7,157 nucleotides of DNA, from the NCBI GenBank assembly GCA_037131655.1, contig JBAXQP010000141.1, positions 1 to 7,157 of the forward strand, given 5' to 3'. The position numbers and the translations under genes are program-made. The stretch's first letter is position 1. Every line of letters starts with the position of its first letter. This stretch comes from a bacterium. GTDB lineage: Bacteria; Armatimonadota; Fimbriimonadia; Fimbriimonadales; JBAXQP01. Positions 1-6,229 of the stretch are shown here, one piece after another. Below the pieces are notes generated by a model. The model was given only the letters and a program-made list of their open reading frames with translations, was not told the origin of the DNA and ran no database searches.

Positions 1-2
1 GG

Positions 3-143
3 GTCACAATGAAAGACCTGAAAAAGGCTGCAGCGGACATAAAAAAGGTTCAAGCGCTAGGCGGCAAACCCGATCCCGAAGTAGTAAAAGCCTTAAAGCC
101 AGCATCCAAATCACCAAAGAAACCTATTAAAAAACGAAAATAA
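3..143 (+). CDS. Lysine-rich C-terminal tail or small basic protein, 5' end uncertain
   Basis: The frame is open from the window edge to a TAA at 141-143. An ATG at 9-11 would give a 44-residue protein. The codons before it (Val, Thr) are also open, so this may be the tail of a longer gene that starts outside the window. The product is very basic: it begins MKDLKKAAADIKKVQALGG and ends in a Lys/Pro/Ser-rich stretch (roughly residues 27-44) finishing KPIKKRK. Such tails often bind nucleic acid or are disordered, but no domain is recognisable and no function is assigned. Only eight bases precede the ATG, so a ribosome binding site cannot be judged. The lysine-rich composition, made mostly of AAA/AAG codons, and the hairpins after the stop support a real gene end, but a partial gene is at least as likely as a small complete one. 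Confidence 0.5.
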   Translation, partial: VTMKDLKKAAADIKKVQALGGKPDPEVVKALKPASKSPKKPIKKRK

Positions 144-175
144 AAGCTCAAAACAGCCTCCCCCCGCCCGGAGGC
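137..175 (-). terminator. Probable intrinsic terminator of the DUF6785 membrane protein gene
   Basis: Bases 156-161 (GCCTCC) and 170-175 (GGAGGC) form a perfect 6-bp GC-rich stem around an 8-base loop. Read on the - strand, the stem is followed by TGTTTTGAGCTTTTATTTT, a T-rich tail as expected for a Rho-independent terminator, though the T run is interrupted. It lies about 30 bases beyond the stop codon at 207. Read on the + strand the hairpin is followed by purines, so it should not work well for the left-edge gene. Its tail overlaps the last codons of that gene. Confidence 0.5.
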
Positions 176-187
176 AGAAGAGGGTTT

Positions 188-203
188 CGGAAACTTGTTT
201 CCG
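188..203. terminator. Palindromic hairpin between convergent genes
   Basis: CGGAAAC at 188-194 and GTTTCCG at 197-203 are exact inverted repeats separated by TT, giving a 6-bp stem with a CTTG tetraloop, or 7 bp on paper. On the + strand it is followed by TTCTTA, a short T-rich stretch, so it could end transcripts of the left-edge gene. On the - strand it begins three bases after the stop codon of the membrane protein gene. The T tract is weak, so the terminator role is tentative. It could also act as an mRNA-stabilising stem. Confidence 0.35.
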
Positions 204-206
204 TTC

Positions 207-2204
207 TTACGGCCAGAAATTGTAGGTGGGGATGTGGAAGATGATTCCGGTTAGAACCCAGAAGCTGGCCATCACGCATTCACCGACGATAATTCCTAAG
301 AAGAGCGGGAGCGCCTTTTGATAGGCTTTTAAACCGCCGTAACGAAGGATCGTAAGCTTGACCAGCCACGCCATCATCAATGGGAACCAGAGCAGGCCAA
401 TAGACCATCCGCCTGATACCGCATATCCTGCCGGATGAAGCGGGAACCAGGGAAGTTTCAATCGAATACCGCACAATAATAACGTGGATGCAATTCCCCC
501 GAATATGGCTGCACTTGTATTTCGTTGAAGATCGCTAGGCGCCGGTGTTTTTATCCAACCTTCCATTCGCCCCCACGCTGAATCACCAAAATAACGAGCG
601 ATATCGGCTCCGTTAAACCAAGCGGGAGTTGCAGCGCCGTGTCGGTAACATTGGTCGAGTTCTGCCCAGAAACCAAAGAGCGCTCCGAACACTGTCGCTA
701 TTAACATCGCCCAAAGCAATGGCTTATAGCGTCCATGGGTCCGCTCTGCCATCTTGAAGCCTTCGAGTTGAAACGGCATCGGGTGCGAACGATAGGCTCG
801 GTTGAAGCCATAAAACATCGTAAACATAGTCAAATCGCCACGCCTGAGCAGGTTCGATTGAGTAAGGGAAGGAATAATCGTATCCGCGCCGCACTGCCAC
901 AAATCATGAGCGGGAGGGCCTAATTCGGCTCGCATGCGAGTGACGGCAATGGCTATCGTGAAATAAATAATAAAGAAGATAGCGATCATTAAAGGCGACA
1001 TCCCTGCGAAGTAGCAGAAAGCGAAAATGAGAACGCTCCCCAAAGCTAACCCCATAAGTGCCCAACGATAGCCCATCGGCTCATCTTTATCCTGTAAATC
1101 AATTGATTTATTAAAAACGCTTTTAAAAACCCTGCCAAGCATGTTTCGGCTGATATAAAGCGCGAATATGGCTAAACCGGCATACGCTCCAATCGATTGC
1201 TCTCTAACGAAGGGGAAACCACGAATAGTCGATAACCCCCAAGCCGATCCTGCAACAGCCTCAAAGCGCCAAACCCAATTGAAGAACCAAGTCGAGAACA
1301 AGAGATCTACCGGCAAGAGCATCCCCATCGCAAATCCCAATGGATAAAAGGCAACAGGAATAAAACCAAGAGCATTCCAAGGGGCGGTGGTAAAGGCTGA
1401 TCCTAAATTCCATGTCCCTTGCTTTAGAGGAAGTAAAGGCACGGATGGGACCAAAGTTGCGATCCCGTTCCACAACTCAAGGAAAGATACAATCCCAACT
1501 CCCCACCAAAAAGCTTTATTCCGGAATATCTGCGACTTTTCGCTCACTAATTCTAATGGCAGGGTCACGAGCGGATACGAAAGCTTTTCACTCTCAGTCC
1601 ACTGCTTTCTCAAAAGCGTGTTGATGCACAGCATCATGAAGCCCAGCGTGGTTAAAAATCCCGTCCAGAACAGCACTGGCCGAAGCCAAGCGAATATGTT
1701 CTCAGCTTTATAGAGGGTTGAATGACCGAGGTAGAACTCCTGTAAAGGCATTTTCTGATAAACAGACAGCCACTTAGGAATATACGGAAGGATATCTGTA
1801 GCCCAACTTTCCTTTTGGGGCGCATAATAATTGGCATGAGCCAGAACAGGTGTTAGCGATTGGATCATATCATACGAACCTAACGCCGAGGCGATAGTCA
1901 ACATGATATAAACACAGAGAAGTTCCCCTGAAGTCAAAACGGCTCGCGGCCAAATTCTTTTAAGCAGACCGTTCAAGAAGATAATGACCACGAAGATGAA
2001 AACGACGTTGAAGAAAAGTGAAATCGTCGTCGGGTGCCCTTGATAGCGAATGGTCTCCATATGAACGAGCCATAAAGCGTTGATCGGCATTAGGATCAGC
2101 GCCAAAAGGACCGCACGGAAAGTAACCATGTTAGTTCGCTGTTCTACCACAGGCTCTGCAGGTGAAACCAGGGGCGTCTGTGGCTTTGACGTACCGACTT
2201 CCAT
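207..2204 (-). CDS. DUF6785/DUF6784 family polytopic membrane protein (OPT-like)
   Basis: A 665-residue integral membrane protein of unknown function, with about 12-14 hydrophobic helices (for example residues 28-50, 59-79, 91-111, 172-197, 379-399, 403-421, 495-514, 597-621 and 629-655). I recognise the family from the combination of GELLCVYIML (93-102), the cytosolic-looking RKQWTESEKLSYPL (199-212), RAELGPPAHDLWQCGAD (about 425-441), HPAGYA (590-595) and LRYGG (620-624) near the C-terminus. These match the DUF6785 (N-terminal) and DUF6784 (C-terminal) pair, often described as oligopeptide-transporter-like. Length is normal for the family and the gene looks intact. The start is set at the ATG at 2202-2204 because GTGAGG sits 8 bases upstream. 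An in-frame ATG at 2241-2243 would add 13 residues (including CAKC) but has no Shine-Dalgarno sequence. It is transcribed away from the reductase/aminotransferase unit across a 175-base divergent region. Transport is inferred from topology only; the substrate is unknown. Confidence 0.85.
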   Translation of the reverse strand: MEVGTSKPQTPLVSPAEPVVEQRTNMVTFRAVLLALILMPINALWLVHMETIRYQGHPTTISLFFNVVFIFVVIIFLNGLLKRIWPRAVLTSGELLCVYIMLTIASALGSYDMIQSLTPVLAHANYYAPQKESWATDILPYIPKWLSVYQKMPLQEFYLGHSTLYKAENIFAWLRPVLFWTGFLTTLGFMMLCINTLLRKQWTESEKLSYPLVTLPLELVSEKSQIFRNKAFWWGVGIVSFLELWNGIATLVPSVPLLPLKQGTWNLGSAFTTAPWNALGFIPVAFYPLGFAMGMLLPVDLLFSTWFFNWVWRFEAVAGSAWGLSTIRGFPFVREQSIGAYAGLAIFALYISRNMLGRVFKSVFNKSIDLQDKDEPMGYRWALMGLALGSVLIFAFCYFAGMSPLMIAIFFIIYFTIAIAVTRMRAELGPPAHDLWQCGADTIIPSLTQSNLLRRGDLTMFTMFYGFNRAYRSHPMPFQLEGFKMAERTHGRYKPLLWAMLIATVFGALFGFWAELDQCYRHGAATPAWFNGADIARYFGDSAWGRMEGWIKTPAPSDLQRNTSAAIFGGIASTLLLCGIRLKLPWFPLHPAGYAVSGGWSIGLLWFPLMMAWLVKLTILRYGGLKAYQKALPLFLGIIVGECVMASFWVLTGIIFHIPTYNFWP

Positions 2205-2212
2205 TCGGAAAA

Positions 2213-2218
2213 CCTCAC
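2213..2218 (-). promoter_or_regulatory. Ribosome binding site deciding the start of the membrane protein gene
   Basis: Read on the - strand this is GTGAGG, 8 bases before the ATG at 2204. The spacing and the GAGG core favour this start over the in-frame ATG 39 bases further upstream, which has no such sequence in front of it. Confidence 0.55.
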
Positions 2219-2343
2219 ACTTTGCGCAAAAATAAACGTCCATCAGATGCAGCTATAGACGCAAAATAATTTTACCTTACACAAGCCCATCAGTGCTGCA
2301 GAAGCTGACGTGCCTTACCATAAGTCAATGACGAAGCTGTCTC

Positions 2344-2372
2344 TTCAGCGTTTCTTATTAGGCGGGTACAAT
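2344..2372 (+). promoter_or_regulatory. Probable promoter of the luxC-like/aminotransferase unit, giving a leaderless mRNA
   Basis: TACAAT at 2367-2372 is a good -10 box. The hexamer 17 bases upstream (TTCAGC, 2344-2349) is only a weak -35. The -10 box ends 7 bases before the ATG at 2380, so transcription should start at or beside the A of the start codon. No credible Shine-Dalgarno sequence lies in between; GGCGGG at 2361-2366 is 13 bases away and overlaps the promoter region. The 8-mer TACAATCT recurs in the same place before the metal transporter gene, which supports the reading. Confidence 0.5.
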
Positions 2373-2379
2373 CTCAGAT

Positions 2380-3612
2380 ATGAGCGCGCCAAACGCCGAG
2401 CAATTGAAACAAAGAATAGATGCCCTGCGAAATGCCTGGGAGCTTACGCTTTGCGATATGTCTCCTGAAAAGATCATCATGACTATGAGCAAGGTATCTC
2501 GCATGTGGCAAAAAGACGGGCGTTGGTATCCAAGAGCGATGGAAGCTAAGTCTCGTTATCCCTTCGATATGGTCAAACCATCACTGGAGCGTTTTCTAAG
2601 GGGCATGGAAGGCTCTGAAGTCAACAGCACGCTTTATCATGATTGGCGGAGCGTGGGAGCTTCCTCGTATTTATTTAAAAAAGTGAATGAGATTGGATAT
2701 CCGGTTTCAGCACATATCCTCGCAGGGAATGTGCCTCTTCTTGGATGGGAAAATATCGTAGCTTCTCTAATAGCTCATTCATGTCCCTTTTTGAAGCTCT
2801 CTTCTCAGGAAACAGCCTGGGTGCCACTTTTGGTTGATAGCATCCGCGAGGTTGACCCCAAACTAGCTCAATGTATCGATTTTGAAGTTTGGCCAGGAGC
2901 GGAAGGTCCCACTGCAGAGTTACTTTCTCAAGCCGATTGCGTTGTCGCTTATGGCTCAGATGAAACAATCACCACTTTACGCGACATGACCCCAACCTCG
3001 TCCCCATTTTATGGTTATGCCAACCGATTTTCGGCAGCATGGATTTCTCAAAAAGAAGCCAATGAACGCTCGGCGGCGCTTCTTGCTCAGGATTGCTCGC
3101 GATACTTTCAGCTCGGATGTCTATCACCTCAAATCGTCTTTGTAGAAGGTGATTCACTAGCGTACGCTGAACTGTTGGCAGGCAAAATTGAAGCCGAAAT
3201 AAGCGCATACCCTGTCGATCTAACTTTTGATGAGGCAGTAAGCGTTCGCCGCGAACGGGAAGCTGCGAATTTCGTCGCTTGTTCTCGCCAATGGGGTGAC
3301 CCAAAACTAACCTGGACGGTTATTCATTCAGACAAGCCTATTTGGAACCTCCTTGGCGTTTTCGGCACTACCAATATCTGCCCAGTAAGTTCCATCGAAC
3401 AAGCTGTAGAGCAGTTAAAGCCATATAATGCGCGTATGCAGGCTATAGGCTATGCCAGAAAGCTATCTAAAGAGACCAAGGCAGTGCTGAATTATTTAAA
3501 TGTCCCCCTAATTTGTCCGATCGGCACGATGCAAACCCCGCCTTTTGGATGGCATGCTGACGGACGTTCGCTTTTGTTGTCTTTGCTTCAAAGGAGTGAA
3601 ATTGAATGGTGA
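2380..3612 (+). CDS. LuxC-type acyl-CoA (acyl-thioester) reductase
   Basis: A 410-residue protein of the LuxC branch of the aldehyde dehydrogenase superfamily. These enzymes reduce a fatty acyl-CoA, acyl-ACP or acyl-enzyme thioester with NADPH to an aldehyde through a cysteine-bound acyl intermediate. Visible landmarks are HILAGNVPLLGWENIVASL (112-130), the nucleotide-binding-fold region ending PFLKLSSQE (136-144), VAYGSDETI (189-197), the catalytic-cysteine motif QLGCLSPQ with Cys247, and the C-terminal PIGTMQTPPFGWHADGRSLL (380-399), typical of the family. It is somewhat shorter than the ~480-residue luminous-bacteria enzymes I know, mainly at the N-terminus (residues 1-90), but no core motif is missing. 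No luxD, luxE or luciferase genes accompany it. The stop overlaps the next gene's start (ATGGTGA), so translation is likely coupled to the aminotransferase. The aldehyde is therefore probably passed on for amination rather than light production. Chain length and acyl carrier are not readable from sequence. The start is the first ATG, immediately downstream of a -10 box. Confidence 0.85.
   Translation: MSAPNAEQLKQRIDALRNAWELTLCDMSPEKIIMTMSKVSRMWQKDGRWYPRAMEAKSRYPFDMVKPSLERFLRGMEGSEVNSTLYHDWRSVGASSYLFKKVNEIGYPVSAHILAGNVPLLGWENIVASLIAHSCPFLKLSSQETAWVPLLVDSIREVDPKLAQCIDFEVWPGAEGPTAELLSQADCVVAYGSDETITTLRDMTPTSSPFYGYANRFSAAWISQKEANERSAALLAQDCSRYFQLGCLSPQIVFVEGDSLAYAELLAGKIEAEISAYPVDLTFDEAVSVRREREAANFVACSRQWGDPKLTWTVIHSDKPIWNLLGVFGTTNICPVSSIEQAVEQLKPYNARMQAIGYARKLSKETKAVLNYLNVPLICPIGTMQTPPFGWHADGRSLLLSLLQRSEIEW
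3592..3596 (+). promoter_or_regulatory. Shine-Dalgarno site of the aminotransferase gene inside the reductase gene
   Basis: AGGAG (within AAAGGAG) lies 9 bases before the ATG at 3606, inside the last codons of the reductase. Together with the 7-base ATGGTGA overlap it indicates translational coupling, and it contrasts with the absence of such a site at the first gene of the unit. Confidence 0.7.
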
Positions 3613-4868
3613 AACGAACTCTTCCCAAAATACACACCCAAGTGCCTGGCCCGAAATCGCGCTCACTTGCCAAACGGCTTCGAGAAGTCGAAAGCCCGAA
3701 TATCACTTTCATCTCAAATGATTTCCCTATCTTTTGGAACAAAGCGAAAAATTGCTTGGTCGAGGATGTTGACGGTAATTTCTTTCTTGACCTAAGCGCC
3801 TCGTTTGGCGTAGTCACTTTGGGCCATTGCAACCCTCATGTGGTGCGTACGATAAAGAAACAATCGCAGCAGCTAATTCACGGGATGGGAGATGTGCATC
3901 CTTCGGAAATCAAAGTCCATGCCGAACGAGAGATTGCCCGCCGAGTCCCTATCGATAATGCTCAGGTGATTTTGGGATTAAACGGGGCCGATGCGGTCGA
4001 AGCGGCGCTCAAAACTGCTGCCATTTACACCAAAAAGTCCCGCGCAATCTATTTCGAAGGCGCTTATCATGGCCTCAGTTATGGCACGCTACCGATTAAT
4101 GGTCGAGAGGATTTTCGAACGCCATTTGACGAACAACTCGGCCACTTCACCACCCATGCCCCCTTTCCAAGAAGTGAGGAACAGATTGAAGCCTCTCTTA
4201 ATGAAGTCGAACGATTACTCCACGAGGGTGATGTTGGCGCGGTCGTTTTTGAACCTATTCAGGGACGTGCAGGGATATATGTCGCCCCCCATGAGTGGAT
4301 GAAAGCGCTACATGATTTGTGCCACCGTTATGGCGCTCTACTGATTGCAGATGAGATTTTCTGCGGTTGGGGACGCGCCGGAAGCTGGACTGTTTGCCAA
4401 TTTGCTGACATCTACTGCCTCGGTAAATCACTCGCCGGAGGCTTGCCCCTTTCAGCATGTGTCGCATCCAAAGAAGTAATGACCGCATGGGGCGAATCCA
4501 CCGGTGAAGCTATCCACACCAGCACCTTCATCGGCCACCCCCTTGCCTGCGCCGTTGCCCTCACGGTCATCAATGAGATCGAGCGCCATCACCTTCTAAA
4601 ACGCGCTGAAGAAGTCGGTGCTTTCTTCAAAAAAGAGCTTCAAACCCTTCTCGCCATCCGCGAGGTAAGAGGCCAAGGCCTGATGCTGGCAATCCAGTTA
4701 GATACCAAAGAAAGAGCTTCCCGACTAGTCGTCAACGCCCTCCAAAACGGCCTAATCCTCCTCCCCGCCGGAGACGGCTCAATTATCGAATTTACCCCCC
4801 CCCTAACCATCACACCCGAGCAGATCAAGTATGCGATTAAGGTTCTTGGAGAGTGTTTAAAACAATAG
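3606..4868 (+). CDS. Class III PLP-dependent aminotransferase
   Basis: A 420-residue fold-type I, class III (omega) aminotransferase that moves an amino group between an amine or amino acid and an aldehyde or keto acid using PLP. Landmarks in order: DVDGNFFLDLSASFGVVTLGH (54-74), the phosphate-binding turn LNGADAVEAALK (125-136), YHGLSYGTL (154-162), EPIQGRAGIYVAP (216-228), ADEIFCGWGRAG (248-259) with Asp249 contacting the PLP ring nitrogen, LGKSLAGGLPLSA (272-284) with Lys274 as the Schiff-base lysine, HTSTFIGHPLACA (304-316), and EFTPPLTIT (395-403) near the C-terminus. All catalytic residues are present and the length is normal. Arg221 replaces the Glu found in GABA-transaminase-like EPxQGEGG motifs, so the substrate is probably not GABA. 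Overlap with the luxC-like gene suggests that the substrate is the aldehyde made by that enzyme. The 3' third is noticeably richer in C-ending codons than the 5' part and carries a run of nine C. The exact substrates are unknown. Confidence 0.88.
   Translation: MVKRTLPKIHTQVPGPKSRSLAKRLREVESPNITFISNDFPIFWNKAKNCLVEDVDGNFFLDLSASFGVVTLGHCNPHVVRTIKKQSQQLIHGMGDVHPSEIKVHAEREIARRVPIDNAQVILGLNGADAVEAALKTAAIYTKKSRAIYFEGAYHGLSYGTLPINGREDFRTPFDEQLGHFTTHAPFPRSEEQIEASLNEVERLLHEGDVGAVVFEPIQGRAGIYVAPHEWMKALHDLCHRYGALLIADEIFCGWGRAGSWTVCQFADIYCLGKSLAGGLPLSACVASKEVMTAWGESTGEAIHTSTFIGHPLACAVALTVINEIERHHLLKRAEEVGAFFKKELQTLLAIREVRGQGLMLAIQLDTKERASRLVVNALQNGLILLPAGDGSIIEFTPPLTITPEQIKYAIKVLGECLKQ
4795..4803 (+). 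repeat. Homopolymer run of nine C inside the aminotransferase gene
   Basis: Nine consecutive C residues encode the Thr-Pro-Pro part of the conserved EFTPPLTIT motif, about 22 codons before the stop. Gain or loss of one C would shift the frame and replace the C-terminal end. Runs of this length can slip during replication or transcription. They are also a frequent place for sequencing error, but the frame as given is intact and the motif reads correctly. Confidence 0.8.
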
Positions 4869-4892
4869 TAACTGGCTTGAAATGCTATTTGC

Positions 4893-4921
4893 TTGACAAC
4901 TTCTCTAATATACATTACAAT
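4893..4921 (+). promoter_or_regulatory. Near-consensus sigma-70-type promoter of the metal transporter/stress protein unit, leaderless
   Basis: A perfect -35 box TTGACA (4893-4898), a 17-base spacer and the -10 box TACAAT (4916-4921) fit the housekeeping promoter consensus closely. The -10 box ends 8 bases before the ATG at 4930, so the transcript should begin at or just before the start codon. No Shine-Dalgarno sequence is present in the eight bases left. It makes the downstream pair transcriptionally independent of the aminotransferase unit. A leaderless transcript leaves no room for a manganese riboswitch; control, if any, would be by a protein binding the promoter, and no obvious operator palindrome overlaps it. 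Confidence 0.8.
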
Positions 4922-4929
4922 CTAGTACT

Positions 4930-6228
4930 ATGGATAAACCCGAGGTGCGTTCGGCGGATAGCGGAACTGTCGTGGCTGCCGGTCAAGTGTTGACCGGCCA
5001 GCATAAGAAGGGGCCTTTCGCGCGTCTGCTTCCGTTCTTAGGCCCTGCATTCATAGCTTCAATTGCCTACGTTGACCCAGGCAATTTCGCTACCAATATT
5101 CAGGGTGGGGCTCAGTTTGGATATATGCTTTTATGGGTGGTGGTCGTCAGCAATTTGATGGCGATGCTCGTCCAAACCCTCTCCGCCAAACTTGGAATCG
5201 CATCCGGTATGAACCTGGCCGAAGCTTGTCGCGAACGCTTCCCAAGGCCTGTTTCTTGGGGTTTGTGGGTGCTGATGGAAGTAGTTGCAATGTCAACGGA
5301 CTTAGCGGAGTTCCTCGGCGCAGCGCTTGGGTTCTACTTACTGTTCCACATTCCATTGCTCATAGCCGGCATCCTCACCGCCATCGCCACTTTCATTATT
5401 TTAGCCTTGGAACGTTATGGCTTTCGCCCGTTGGAGGCTACGATTACAAGCTTTGTGGGGATTATCGCAGGATGCTATCTCATCGAGCTTATAATCGGAA
5501 GACCCGATTGGGCACAGGCAGCTAACGCGGTTATGTTTCCTAAGATGGGCGGCAAAGAGGGGGTTCTTCTGGCCAGCGGTATCTTAGGCGCAACGGTTAT
5601 GCCCCATGTGATTTTTTTACACTCAGCTCTCACACAAGGCCGAATAGTGACACGTGACCCCAAGCAGCTTAAATTGCTTCTAAAATTCGAAATCACAGAC
5701 ATTGTTATCGCAATGGGGCTTGCGGGATTTGTTAATGCGGCGATGCTGATGATGGCCGCGGCGGCATTCTTTCCAAAATACAGCGACATCGCTTCAATCG
5801 AATTAGCCCATAAAACACTGACGCCTCTATTGGGAGGGGCGGCAAGTTGGGTGTTTGCCATTTCACTTTTAGCATCGGGCTTGTCTTCATCCGCAGTTGG
5901 CACAATGTCTGGTCAAGTCATCATGCAAGGCTTCATCCGAAAACGGATAGCCCCCTGGATTCGGCGATTAGTAACAATGATCCCTTCACTAATCGTAATT
6001 GCTATTGGGCTGGAACCCACTCGGACTCTAGTAATTAGTCAGGTGGTTCTTAGCTTCGGATTACCGTTTGCCATTATCCCGCTTGTTTACTTTACTGCAC
6101 AAAGAGATATTATGGGAGTACTGACGAACAATAAGATCACGACTATCGCGGCAGTCCTGGTGGCAGCTTTGATTGTTACTCTAAACGTTTTTCTTTTGTA
6201 TCAAACGCTTTTCGGCGGGGGAAGTTAA
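4930..6228 (+). CDS. mntH: Nramp family divalent metal (Mn2+/Fe2+) transporter
   Basis: A 432-residue inner-membrane proton-coupled divalent metal importer with the LeuT fold. The helix 1 motif DPGNFATN begins at Asp49; Asp49 and Asn52 are metal ligands. The helix 6 motif ATVMPHVIFLHSAL contains Ala221 and Met224, the remaining ligands in characterised Nramps, and His226. Met224 predicts preference for transition metals (Mn, Fe) over Mg or Al, as known for canonical Nramps. TDLAEFLGAALG (123-134) carries the conserved Asp124 and Glu127 linked to proton transport in studied homologues. About 11 hydrophobic helices are visible, and the size is ordinary. The N-terminal ~27 residues before GPFARLLPFLGPAF are hydrophilic and probably cytosolic. 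The gene has its own strong promoter and is followed after one base by a universal stress protein gene, so the two are certainly cotranscribed. Whether Mn2+ or Fe2+ is the main cargo is not readable. Confidence 0.93.
   Translation: MDKPEVRSADSGTVVAAGQVLTGQHKKGPFARLLPFLGPAFIASIAYVDPGNFATNIQGGAQFGYMLLWVVVVSNLMAMLVQTLSAKLGIASGMNLAEACRERFPRPVSWGLWVLMEVVAMSTDLAEFLGAALGFYLLFHIPLLIAGILTAIATFIILALERYGFRPLEATITSFVGIIAGCYLIELIIGRPDWAQAANAVMFPKMGGKEGVLLASGILGATVMPHVIFLHSALTQGRIVTRDPKQLKLLLKFEITDIVIAMGLAGFVNAAMLMMAAAAFFPKYSDIASIELAHKTLTPLLGGAASWVFAISLLASGLSSSAVGTMSGQVIMQGFIRKRIAPWIRRLVTMIPSLIVIAIGLEPTRTLVISQVVLSFGLPFAIIPLVYFTAQRDIMGVLTNNKITTIAAVLVAALIVTLNVFLLYQTLFGGGS
6217..6222 (+). promoter_or_regulatory. 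Ribosome binding site of the universal stress protein gene
   Basis: GGGGGA lies 7 bases before the ATG at 6230, within the last codons of the transporter gene (Gly-Gly-Gly-Ser). It supports reinitiation straight after the transporter stop at 6226-6228. Confidence 0.5.
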
Positions 6229-6229
6229 A

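Noticed and set aside
2269..2274. TAAAAT on the - strand as a -10 box for the membrane protein gene
   Set aside because: It is a fair -10 match, but no hexamer resembling TTGACA lies 16-18 bases upstream, so it is too weak to list as a promoter.
2301..2339. Repeated GAAGCTG (near 2301 and 2333) in the divergent intergenic region as a possible operator
   Set aside because: Seven bases repeated twice is expected often by chance, and the copies are not at a helical spacing relative to a firm promoter element.
2361..2366. GGCGGG as a Shine-Dalgarno site for the reductase gene
   Set aside because: It is 13 bases from the ATG, poorly matched to AGGAGG, and abuts a good -10 box, so it is unlikely to be in the transcript.
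2380..3612. Reading the luxC-like gene as part of a bioluminescence operon
   Set aside because: No luciferase subunits, acyl transferase or acyl-protein synthetase genes are present. LuxC-type reductases are found widely outside luminous bacteria.
3467..3832. 121-codon open frame on the - strand across the reductase/aminotransferase junction
   Set aside because: Both + strand genes have complete family motifs over this stretch. The antisense product resembles no known family and its composition is that of an antisense shadow.
4869..4929. Manganese riboswitch or operator before mntH
   Set aside because: The gap is only 61 bases, it is filled by the promoter, and the transcript should start at about the ATG. 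No clear palindrome overlapping the promoter was found.
5475..5903. 142-codon open frame on the - strand inside mntH
   Set aside because: It lies wholly opposite a gene with clear Nramp motifs, its translation shows no recognisable domain, and it has no convincing start context. It is a shadow of the real frame.
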